From positions 1 to 22,212 of the forward strand of contig JBNGIO010004392.1 in assembly GCA_049999805.1 (NCBI GenBank): a stretch of 22,212 nt of DNA, in the 5' to 3' direction. The position numbers were made by a program, and so were the translations under genes. Each line of letters starts with the position of its first letter. The first letter of the stretch is position 1. Source of the stretch: Folioceros fuciformis (Eukaryota > Anthocerotophyta > Anthocerotopsida > Anthocerotales). The notes under the pieces were generated by a model that did no database searches, was not told the DNA's origin, and was given only the letters and a program-made list of their open reading frames with translations. Below, in pieces: positions 8,336-15,912 of the stretch.

Positions 8336-9540
8336 GTGGCGGCATCTGAGATTGCCGCATCGATGCTCAAGGCGGTGGAGAAGGCAGGGAAAGTGCGACG
8401 TAAGCTGCTGGAGAACCTGCTCGGCAAAAACGCAGACTGCAAGTACCTCCGAAAGCAAGGGATTAATGGTAGAATGGACTTGGAGTCCTTCCGCTCCTGT
8501 ATTCCGGTGATCAATTACGACGCTGTGGCTGAAGACATTGAGCGGCTGATGCAAGATCACACTGCTCACATTCTTGTTGCGACCAGACAACTGAAATTTT
8601 TGTCAGGTTCGGACTTGTCGTGCGCAAAGAGAGTGCGCAGGAGTACTAGCTAGTGTTCCCATATCCATCTTGTTGAAGAATGCATTTCCAGTGGTTTGTA
8701 ATTTTGTTTCCATCCAGCCTGAAGTAACGATCCTCCTGCCTGGCTCCTGGTGTCAATGCGCAGTTCGGGAACATTCGCAGGCAAGCGCAAGGCCTTCCCG
8801 GTTACTGCGTCTCAGCTCGAGGCCTTCGACCGTTCCTTTTCCTACCTTGAAGTTTTTGAGCAGTAAGCTGTGACATCGAACCTTGCAACCTTGTACCTGG
8901 AGATATTATATCTCGGTTAAGGATACACATTGATGGCTGGCTGGCTAGTAATTGCAACCGCGGCCTAGGATTGCAACTTGCTTGTGAAGAAGAATGATGC
9001 ATCCGGTGACATAACCGCGCATCCTATTGTATATGTGGCTTCAGACAGGCAGATTGAGAAAGCGCAGTGATGGCGTCGGGCCCGCGAATGATGCTATATT
9101 CGGTAGGCAGACAGGCAAGCACGCCAGGTGGGCTGAAAGTGGAGACAGCAATTTCTTCCCTTCTCAATAGGAGATTTGGCAACGTATCAACAGACTTAGA
9201 CTTGTCCAAGGTAATCACAAGTCCGATCGAGGTTGTCCTGTGCGACGACTACGAACAGGCAACCTACTGCCGTCTTGTCTGCTGATTGATCCGCTCCAGC
9301 CAGGTGAGTAGAATAAGTTAGTTGCTTCAGGCCTGGCGAATATCTTTGCCAAATTCGAGCAGTGGTGGGAGCACATATGCAGTGACATAGAACAAGGCAA
9401 GCTGAGCAACCGTATCACAGATGCTACCCTGCGTGCATCCATGTCTAAGCTGCCGGTGAACGCCGATAACGATGTTGCTCGCTCTACTGAAAAGAAAAGA
9501 GTAAGGAGTCGCGGGAAGGTATCATACCTTTGATCGTAAA
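8336..9540 (+). pseudogene. GH3 acyl-acid amido synthetase, decayed N-terminal part
   Basis: GH3 enzymes adenylate auxin, jasmonate or related acids and join them to amino acids in the cytosol. Part 1 (8336-8606) gives AASMLKAVEKAGK, ADCKYLRKQGING, SFRSCIPVINYDAV and ILVATRQLKFLS, the usual GH3 N-terminus. Part 2 (about 8764-8870) gives SGTFAGKRKAFPVTASQLEA, a variant of the GH3 SGTSGG nucleotide-binding motif. Part 3 (about 9055-9540) gives MMLYSVGRQASTPGGLKV, KVITSPIEVVLCDDYEQ, ATYCRLVC, then NIFAKFEQWWEHICSDIEQG and ITDATLR. Defects: the likely start is GTG instead of ATG (8336); the acceptor that restores SGTFAG is out of phase with the donor at 8607; a frameshift/stop lies at about 9283; TAG occurs at 9309-9311. 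The C-terminal half, about 250 residues or more of the usual 600, is missing; repeats and a gap follow. ATG at 8363 could start a short peptide, but not an enzyme. Confidence 0.85.
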
Positions 9541-10247
9541 TAACTTGTACTATACAAGTTTGTACACAAGTCTCGGCTTTCAAGTCTCAGTTCTTCTTCA
9601 TTCTTCCTCTCTACAATAGATGTCTATCTTCCAGTCAAAAGGTTAAAAGGTACTAGCCCCTTTCAACATCACTTTCAAAAACTATCTTCCAGTCCCAAAA
9701 TGTCATGATGTGGAATATCAACAAGGCATGGCCACCATTGGTATCAAATAAGACTTGCGCTTGACTATCTACCACTCCCAAAATGTCATGATGTGGAATA
9801 TCAACAAGGCATGACTACCATTGGTATCAAATAAGACTTGGGCTTGTTGCTATTCATTATGTTAGCATGCTAGGAATAAAAGAATAATATGCTAGGGTTA
9901 GTGATAATTAACACTATGTAGTGTTGACTATCTTAAGTGAACAATAGACGCACTTGGGATCGCTGACCACTCGGCTTAGAGAAAACAATTTGAGAAAATT
10001 TACAACAACTATGGAATTGATGTGGCCAGGGTACATGTGAGAGTGACCGGTGGGGCACCGGCAAAGTCAATTCTTGACTTGAGTTACTTGGCATTGCATT
10101 TCAGCATACTTCGTTGGTGCGGATAAACAAACCCAAGGCATCGATCATAAGCCGGCTGTATCGATAAAGGCATCCTCGTTGCGCTTTAGCTTACACTCGT
10201 CACGCAGTTCACGCCGACAAATTCCTGACTCACATGGCTCCTACCAC
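9541..10247. other. Repetitive sequence replacing the GH3 3' end
   Basis: The stretch holds an 83-bp tandem duplication (9681-9846) and AT-rich sequence. On the plus strand at about 9994-10,095 there is a frame reading DVARVHVRVTGGAPAKSILD, faintly like a Ty3/gypsy protease region (an AILDTG-type motif) but with the catalytic triad altered to DLS. This looks like transposon debris. No gene is called. Confidence 0.4.
9681..9846 (+). repeat. Two-copy 83-bp tandem duplication
   Basis: Copy 1 is 9681-9763 and copy 2 is 9764-9846. They share AAAATGTCATGATGTGGAAT, ATCAACAAGGCATG and ACCATTGGTATCAAATAAGA, with a few substitutions. Each copy includes TTGGTATCA, the core of a tRNA-Met-type primer-binding site. 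Confidence 0.9.
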
Positions 10248-10347
10248 NNNNNNNNNNNNNNNNNNNNNNNNNNNNNNNNNNNNNNNNNNNNNNNNNNNNN
10301 NNNNNNNNNNNNNNNNNNNNNNNNNNNNNNNNNNNNNNNNNNNNNNN
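10248..10347. other. Assembly gap (100 N)
   Basis: Exactly 100 N, a conventional placeholder, so the true size is unknown. It lies between the repeat debris after the GH3 relic and the start of the intact dirigent locus. Confidence 1.
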
Positions 10348-10756
10348 GGCGGGGGCTTGGCAGATCCGCGTATAAAGGTGTCAGGTCAGGTCGAAGGAAA
10401 TATTTGTCAATGGCAACTCCACGAGAAAAAGCATATATATCCACAGAAGTACTTGGACTCTTCTGCTGGCCTTCTGCTGGTGGGGTCGCTATTTTCCATG
10501 ATTAAATTTGATGTACAGGCACACGGCATCACAGCACAGGACTATGTGAGCCTCGGAGACAGCAGCTACGATCTCCTGGCGAAAACTCAGACACTACTGT
10601 ATGTAGAAACCGCAACGCTGTTCGGCACGGTGTAGCGTAGAACAGCGCTTTTCAGCGACTGCCCGTCCTCCTCCAGGGCACAGACCGGGAATGAATGCTC
10701 CAAAGAACGAATCTGGTTCAGCAGACTACAAAGTAGTCGTCGTCTAGGTTACCCCA

Positions 10757-10765
10757 CAGTCCACC
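10757..10765. repeat. MULE target-site duplication, left copy
   Basis: CAGTCCACC directly precedes the left terminal inverted repeat and recurs at 12,012-12,020. The paralogous unoccupied site at 4932-4940 reads CAGTCCGCC once. Confidence 0.88.
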
Positions 10766-10925
10766 GCCTGTGTCTCAATCTCCGAAGCGATGAATGCTTC
10801 ACTCGTGTAAAATCCTACGTGGCAGGCATGTCACGCCCCGTGCATCCAAAGACCCCCATACATCTAAGGCTAGCCAGCTCACATACGGTTTTCCCGCGAT
10901 GCATTGCGCCATGCGCGTAAGCGCC
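10766..10925 (+). repeat. Left terminal inverted repeat of the MULE
   Basis: This pairs with 11,855-12,011 on the opposite strand. Shared runs include GTCTCAATCTCCGAAGC, ATGCTTCACTCGTGT, CATCCAAAGAC, GGCTAGCCAGC and CACATACGGTTTT. Confidence 0.88.
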
Positions 10926-11274
10926 CCTGGCAATAGGACCGAGCGGGCTGAACGAAAGCGTATTCGATCCCCCCCACGTCCGGTTGTCCCTGCACAAATT
11001 CCTCTTGAGCACGCCCACATCCACTCGCCCTTCAAGGGTCTGTCCACCTTCACTCCCCGGCTCGTCTCTCCTGCCGTGCCTACGTCTCAATCTAGGCAGG
11101 TGGGATCTGAGGGGGAGAAGGAGAGGATACCGGGGTGTGTTCGGATCAGGCGTGAAGGGTCGGCAGTGCCGGCTTTGGGCAGGGGAAGGAATTGGCGGAG
11201 AAAGGGTTTCAGGCTTTTGAGGGAGGCCGAGATCAGGCCGGGAAGAGGAAGGAAGGACGGGAAGGGGGTCGGGC

Positions 11275-11362
11275 TGGAGAGGAAGGATTTTAAGATCGCT
11301 TATGTTGGATGAATAGATTGGAGAGGAGGATTTTAAGATCGCCTATGTTGCATGAATAGACT
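11275..11362. repeat. 44-bp tandem duplication inside the MULE
   Basis: A unit starting TGGAGAGGA(A)GGATTTTAAG and containing ATCGC(T/C)TATGTTG(G/C)ATGAATAGA occurs at 11,275 and again at 11,319. Confidence 0.85.
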
Positions 11363-11854
11363 GCAAATTTGTTTTAGGAAAAGGCCTGAAATGTGCTGCC
11401 AGTTTAGATTGTCGATGAAGAATTGCCCAAGCAGTGCATGGAATGCAGCACGTTTGCTTTCGCAGGCAGAACTTGGGTGAAGCACGGTCTGCAAGGAGTA
11501 GTGGGTTTACGTTTGAATTGAGAAAGCTCGATCGTTTGAACGAGGCTGGCAGGACTAACTACGAGCCCGCGCACCATTGCGTGATCTGAGACGATATATG
11601 TACATGATAGGAAATGTGGGTTACGCTTGGCATCTGTAGAGGAGTTTGCAACCTGATCTGAACGTGTACAATTCTAGCTTCAATGGAAATGAAAACGCAA
11701 ACAAATGTATATGAGTAAACCTCTCCCATCAAAAAGCACAGCAGCGTGGAGTGAGGAAATCGAAATCTCAGCGTTCTCCCGTGCTTCTTGATCGGGTAGA
11801 CGTAAAACGAGGGCGGGAGGAGAGGAAGAGAGACGGGGGGAAGAGGGACGCCTA

Positions 11855-12011
11855 CCGCGCTTAGGGTTATGGCACAATGCGTCGCGGCAAAACCGTATGT
11901 GTGCTGGCTAGCCTTCAGCGTATGAAGGTCTTTGGATGGACGGGGCATGACATGCCACGTCCGATTTCACACGAGTGAAGCATTTATTGCTTCGGAGATT
12001 GAGACGCAGCG
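11855..12011 (-). repeat. Right terminal inverted repeat of the MULE
   Basis: The reverse complement of the left repeat with about one mismatch per six to eight bases. It ends 147 bp before the dirigent ATG. Confidence 0.88.
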
Positions 12012-12020
12012 CAGTCCACC
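12012..12020. repeat. MULE target-site duplication, right copy
   Basis: CAGTCCACC follows the right end of the element and continues into AGGGTCCACC, the same continuation seen at the empty site in copy A (4941-4950). Confidence 0.88.
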
Positions 12021-12158
12021 AGGGTCCACCGTTGTCAGTTGCTCCAGCGCCCTGGTCCCACAGTTACTTTGAGAACATATAGTGATATCCGGCTTCCTTC
12101 GCCAGTCACAGCCTGCAGCATTTTCGCTTGTGGGTGCAGCATCACTTCGAGCGAAGCC

Positions 12159-12758
12159 ATGACGAACCTAGCTTCTCTTCTCCTCCCCTCCCTCCTGGTC
12201 CTCGCCGTGGTTGGATCGTGGATTCCGACGGCCTCGACGTCCAAGCACCACAATCTCAAGCTCAGCCCTAAGGACGAGAAGTTCCTACAGCTCAAATTCT
12301 TCCTGCACGACGATCTGTTGGTGTCCAACGCTAGCGCCTTCTTCATTGTGCCTCCGCTGGCGGGCATCCCCAAAGAGTTTTCCCTGGAAGGCAAGGCGTT
12401 CTTCGGCGGCGTGGTGGTGATCGACGACCCATTGACGGAGGGCCCCGATCCCAAATCCAAGAACATTGGCCAGGCCAAGGGCTTCTACGTGTGGGACGCC
12501 CTTGTGGGCGGCTCTGCCTTGGAGTTCGTCTTCACTGCGGTGTTCAACAAAGCGAGCGGATTCCGCCCAGGCACCACTTTGTCTTACCGCGGCAACGACA
12601 ACCTTCCTGCCGATGTGCGGGAGATCGCCATCGTGGGAGGCACCGGGGACTTGAGGCTCGCCCGAGGCTGGGCCCAGTTTTCCGTGACCAAGGCTGTCCA
12701 GTTCGCCGCCGTCCTCAACTTCACCTCCTCCGTCTTCCACGGTGGTTATGCATCGTGA
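12159..12758 (+). CDS. Dirigent protein, secreted, single exon
   Basis: 199 residues, intact. Dirigent proteins act in the cell wall space and steer the stereochemistry of phenoxy-radical coupling, for example in lignan formation; this copy's substrate cannot be read from sequence. A signal peptide (MTNLASLLLPSLLVLAVVGS, residues 1-20, cleaved a little later) is followed by the family's eight-strand barrel motifs: FFLHDDLLVSNASAFFIVPP (48-66), GVVVIDDPLTEGPDPKSKNI (84-103), AKGFYV (106-111), LEFVFTAVFN (121-130) and VREIAIVGGTGDLRLARGWA (153-172). One sequon lies at N57 (NAS) and another at N187 (NFT). The frame is open upstream to 12,039, but I chose the ATG at 12,159 because the leader begins there and the paralogue at 5076 keeps the same start. 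The intronless form and length are normal. A MULE ends 147 bp upstream, so the promoter may differ from the ancestral one. Confidence 0.95.
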   Translation: MTNLASLLLPSLLVLAVVGSWIPTASTSKHHNLKLSPKDEKFLQLKFFLHDDLLVSNASAFFIVPPLAGIPKEFSLEGKAFFGGVVVIDDPLTEGPDPKSKNIGQAKGFYVWDALVGGSALEFVFTAVFNKASGFRPGTTLSYRGNDNLPADVREIAIVGGTGDLRLARGWAQFSVTKAVQFAAVLNFTSSVFHGGYAS

Positions 12759-13600
12759 ATCGATGATGTGGGCTACGCTTCCGCGGCCTGGTGAAGCACG
12801 TGATGACGGTGACTAGCTTGGTAGTCTAGATTTGTAGAACCAGTTTCCGAAAGGTGAATTCCTGAGTCAGCCGAGATTGATGTGTTCGATATCCGCAGCT
12901 TCTTCATGACTATGGATGAAGACTCCTCTAGCTTGATTTGAGCAGGAGATATTTATTCAGGCATGAATCTCCTCTCAGGACAATCGGATGAGCGCACTTA
13001 GGTAGAATCTTACGGAAACCAGAGACAGGCGAATGCGAATCACAACGTTGTGGAACATCCATTACATACAGTAGTTGCATTTGTCACGCTTGAAACGTTT
13101 GAAGTCTTGTTGCTGCCGGAAAACCTGGTTTCCAACAACATTCCCTATGTTCCTCCGCAGTCACCAGGGGCCAATGGAATTACTGCATCTAGTCTCACGC
13201 TCACACGTATGCTGTGTACATCCGGTCCTGCCACCAGGCACTCCTCGTGGCACCGAAAAACATGATCCGAATGCAATCTTTCTTGTTCAAATCTTCTCCA
13301 CGGTCCGAGTGCAACTTTTCAAGCATGTGACTACATTCTTTGCATGTGGCAAGTGTCTGTTATGGAGCACGATGAAATAGCTTGCTTGTGGTGCATTTTT
13401 TTCTGGGAGGGACGACCTGTGGAAATGAAGTGGGGCTGGCCGATCTCGAAAGGCTTGAGATGCGCAGCCCATCGATCTGAAAAATACTGACCTCACTAAA
13501 TCCCCTGCCTCCGCAAACACGCTAACCACGTTTTCGGATCTGGAGGTGAGGTGACCCACGCTAGACCATAAAAACCACGCCGAGCTTCCCACTTTGCGCT
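12759..13600. other. Intergenic region downstream of the dirigent gene
   Basis: No frame with a recognisable product. Short plus-strand frames at 13,050-13,265 and 13,075-13,380 overlap in different registers. The first 250 bp should contain the dirigent 3' untranslated region; no clear poly(A) signal stands out. Confidence 0.5.
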
Positions 13601-13630
13601 TGGTTGTGGAGTCGTGGCCTTTCCTCAGTC

Positions 13631-13795
13631 ATGGAAGCCGTGGGCGATTATGATTCACGGCGCCGACGGTTCCCTACGACAAAATCGCGGCCGCAGTCAA
13701 GAGAGAGAGGGAGGAGGCTAGAAGTGGACCAGGTTCAAAGTTGGGGAAATATTATAATGATCTATTTAAAACAGGCCCTCTGTAGTCATCTGTAA
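13631..13795 (+). other. Short Arg-rich frame, unassigned
   Basis: An ATG with a good context (CAGTCATGGAAGCC) opens 54 codons starting MEAVGDYDSRRRRFPTTKS and rich in Arg/Ser for the first 35 residues. It could be the first coding exon of a lost or unseen gene, since the composition resembles nuclear RNA-binding protein starts. It could equally be chance. No following exon was found. Confidence 0.2.
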
Positions 13796-13799
13796 TTTC

Positions 13800-14731
13800 G
13801 TGTTGGGTTCCATTTGTGTCGTGTCTACTCGCTGGTCTTCTTTCATTGAACCTGCCGCCCACGTGTCCTTTCCATCTTCCGCGCTTACACTTGAGTGTGG
13901 AAAAGCTGCACTCTTTTTAAAAAATATTAAATATATTTATAGATATTATTTATATATATTCTTTTTTATCTATGTTTTCATGGTATCTTGACTATGATGT
14001 ATCTTGACAATGTCCTGATATTAAATCCTATTCTCATTGGATTCTTTTTGTTTTGTAGAAGAGTTTGGAACTTTGGGTTCATGTCATTGACTTGACATTA
14101 CATAGAAGTGTGGTTAAGTAGTATAGGGTCTCCATTTTGAGTCTCTATGGAGTGCTATCTTTCCTCCTCGTCTAAATATAGTTTCCTTAGATTTTACATT
14201 TTCATCTTGCACTAAAGAGCAATCACCAAGACTTAACATATAACTACTAAAAGACTACTAGTCACCAAGATTAGTGTTTCAAGATTGTCTACTGTGGTTT
14301 TGCAGAGATTCCTTAGTCCCATACTTTAGACTATTGAGAGTGTCCCAAAAACCAAGTTTGAACTTTGTTAGCCTAATTTAAATATTATACTTTATCTGAA
14401 TTTATTTCTTTATAAAAAATAGAGCCATTAAAAACAAAGTCATGAAGGCTTGAGGCACTGATTGCTTGCACTACAGCCACATCCATCTTCATGCCAATAG
14501 GAACAAGGCTACTACAAGGGCCAGGATGTTAATATACGGGATGAAGGGAGTGTTGTGGAGTGGGACACAAGAAAGAGGGGCTCCAACACCTCTTTGAAAT
14601 GTAAATGTGGTGCTCTCGATACAAGCAACTCACTTTGGTTTAGATGAGTCATGAAGCAAAGCTGTGTTCCCATATCAATGGTGGGGGCTGGTGTGGAGCT
14701 CTTGCTTATCTAGCTATGGCTAAATTGGATA
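13800..14731. other. AT-rich stretch without a recognised gene
   Basis: A very A/T-rich core near 13,915-13,985 is followed by AT-rich sequence with no frame above about 65 codons. The composition contrasts with the GC-richer gene blocks and suggests old repeat or transposon sequence. Confidence 0.5.
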
Positions 14732-14971
14732 GGATAGCAATGGTGTGCAAGGGGAAGGACCCAATGCCAATGAAATTGCTATCTAGCCTATGGCTAAATT
14801 GGATAGCAATGGTGTGCAAGGCCAAGGACCCAATACCAACGAAATTGCTATCTAGTCTATGGGATAGCAATGGTGTGCAAGGCCAAGGACCCAATACCAA
14901 CGAAATTGCTATCTAGTCTATAGGATAGCAATGGTGTGCAAGGAGAAGGACCTAATGCAAATGAAATTGCT
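14732..14971 (+). repeat. Minisatellite, four units of 61-69 bp
   Basis: Units begin GGATAGCAATGGTGTGCAAG at 14,732, 14,801, 14,862 and 14,923. Each contains AAGGACC(C/T)AAT and GAAATTGCT, with ATCTAG between units. The first unit is 8 bp longer because it includes CTAAATTG. The 90-codon frame across it is a by-product of the repeat. Confidence 0.92.
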
Positions 14972-15461
14972 TTGTCCGACTTAGGAACAACTTCTGATTG
15001 TAGCAAAAGGTGAAAGAGTATTAGCCCCATGTAAGTTCAAAGTGTAGAGGTTGGAGGCTTGTTGATTTCCTCACTCCAGGAAAGAGATGGTATGAAACCA
15101 CTCTTGCCCATGAAGAGGGTGACTTTAGTGACTGGTTCTATTATCTAAATAGGTGGCATAGAAAGGAAGCAAGGAGTCCCTCCTTACCTTGTAGGACAGG
15201 GGATGAATCCCTAGCTTCATATGTATGCTTGTAGATAGCACCCTAAACCCTAAACATGTGTTTTATTTTTTCTTGTGAACAATACTTGTGTTTCTCTACA
15301 TAGTTTTAGTATTCATATGTGTCACTATTTCAATTTTCCGGGTTATATGCATGTGTAGGGGCATTTTTTAAGTTTGAATGTGTTTTAAAATTTTGGGGTA
15401 TTTTAAGTTTCAGTATCTAATATTATTATTTTAGGTTAGGGTTTAGGTCCACACTACTATT
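14972..15461. other. No gene recognised
   Basis: AT-rich sequence with short plant-telomere-like motifs (CCCTAAACCCTAAAC at about 15,240; TTAGGGTTTAGG at about 15,437) that are too short to be an interstitial telomere array. No coding signal. Confidence 0.5.
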
Positions 15462-15618
15462 TGATGAGGCTATTTGAACTAGGCTATTTGACGAGGGTAT
15501 TTGAACCAGGCTATTTGACAAGGATATTTGAACTAGGCTACTTGATGAGGGTATTTGAACCATGCTATTTGACAAGGGTATTTGAACTAGGCTACTTGAC
15601 GAGGGCATTTGAACTAGG
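15462..15618. repeat. 27-bp minisatellite, about six units
   Basis: Imperfect units of the form GGCTATTTGACGAGGGTATT plus TGAACTA repeat across the block. Because 27 is a multiple of three, the minus strand keeps an open frame of nine-residue repeats (SLVQIPSSN-like) within 15,426-15,608. I regard that peptide as a by-product, as there is no promoter or partner exon. Confidence 0.88.
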
Positions 15619-15844
15619 CCCTTCGTGGATATAAAAATAACAATGATAATAGAACTAAGTAAGGATGGATAATAGAACTAAGTAAGAATGGATGACTTGA
15701 AGGGAAAGGACCCTAAACCCCTAAAGAAGAAGAGAACATGACTCTAGATAAAGGAGAGGAATGTATGTCATCATTGTAAAATAAAAATAGATAAGTAAAT
15801 AATCCATAACTATTTAGTTATAGATAAAAAGCCTACGCAACTGC

Positions 15845-15912
15845 AGCAAAATGCAAGAGAGGAAAGGGAAACTCAACAAAATGCAAGAGAGGAATGGGAA
15901 ACTCACCAAAAT
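15845..15912 (+). repeat. Two-copy 34-bp tandem duplication
   Basis: AAAATGCAAGAGAGGAA(A/T)GG followed by GAAACTCA(A/C)C occurs twice in a row, then a partial third start (AAAATGTCTGTTGGGG). Confidence 0.8.

Larger units (their letters stand above)
10766..12011. mobile_element. Non-autonomous Mutator-like element (MULE), 1,246 bp
   Basis: The first and last roughly 155-160 bp are inverted repeats of each other with scattered mismatches: left GTCTCAATCTCCGAAGC, right GCTTCGGAGATTGAGAC, continuing inward through a shared GGCTAGCCAGC block and a CACATACGGTTTT block. A 9-bp duplication, CAGTCCACC, flanks it. Long terminal inverted repeats plus a 9-bp duplication are the hallmark of the Mutator superfamily. 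No transposase frame is visible, so it would need one in trans. The interior is purine/pyrimidine-skewed and includes a 44-bp tandem duplication (11,275-11,362). A 172-codon plus-strand frame at 10,794-11,312 shows no known motif. The outermost two bases of the terminal repeats do not pair. Confidence 0.88.
10350..12335 (+). repeat. Segmental duplication copy B: dirigent locus carrying a MULE
   Basis: This block matches copy A at 4,590-5,449 outside the MULE at 10,766-12,011. Upstream landmarks include GGTCGAAGGAAATATTTGTC (copy A GGCCGAAGAAAACATTTCTC) and the GTCGTCGTCTAGGTTACC block. Copy B has about 50 bp near 10,450-10,500 that copy A lacks. Divergence is visible throughout, so the duplication is not recent. 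Confidence 0.85.

Noticed and set aside
8224-8514. Gln/Pro/Ala-rich minus-strand peptide
   Set aside because: Produced by the CTGGGC hexamer repeat at 8246-8291 and antisense to the GH3 relic.
7862-8590. 242-codon minus-strand frame
   Set aside because: It crosses the intergenic region, the GC-rich simple repeat and the antisense of the GH3 relic. No start context or motif; the GH3 signal on the other strand explains the coding look.
9304-9330. Possible 27-bp GT-AG intron in the GH3 relic
   Set aside because: GTGAGT...TTCAG looks like splice sites, but 27 bp is too short for a plant intron and the stretch reads as GH3-like sequence in the following frame, with one stop.
10179-10635. Frames of 108 and 133 codons across the N gap
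   Set aside because: They are open only because 100 N translate as X; the flanking residues resemble nothing.
10794-11312. 172-codon frame inside the MULE as a captured gene
   Set aside because: Biased composition (Arg/Pro/Gly), begins within the terminal repeat and matches no family I know; insufficient to call a Pack-MULE.
12285-12740. 151-codon minus-strand frame
   Set aside because: It lies wholly antisense to the intact dirigent coding sequence and has no motif of its own; a shadow of GC-rich codons.
14644-14916. 90-codon repetitive frame as a repeat protein
   Set aside because: It follows from the minisatellite at 14,732-14,971; no promoter, signal or related protein is apparent.
15240-15260. 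Interstitial telomere repeat (CCCTAAACCCTAAAC)
   Set aside because: Only two plant telomere units, with isolated single units elsewhere; too short to mark a former chromosome end.
14732-15618. CRISPR-like array
   Set aside because: The repeats are tandem without unique spacers, and the sequence is plant nuclear DNA.
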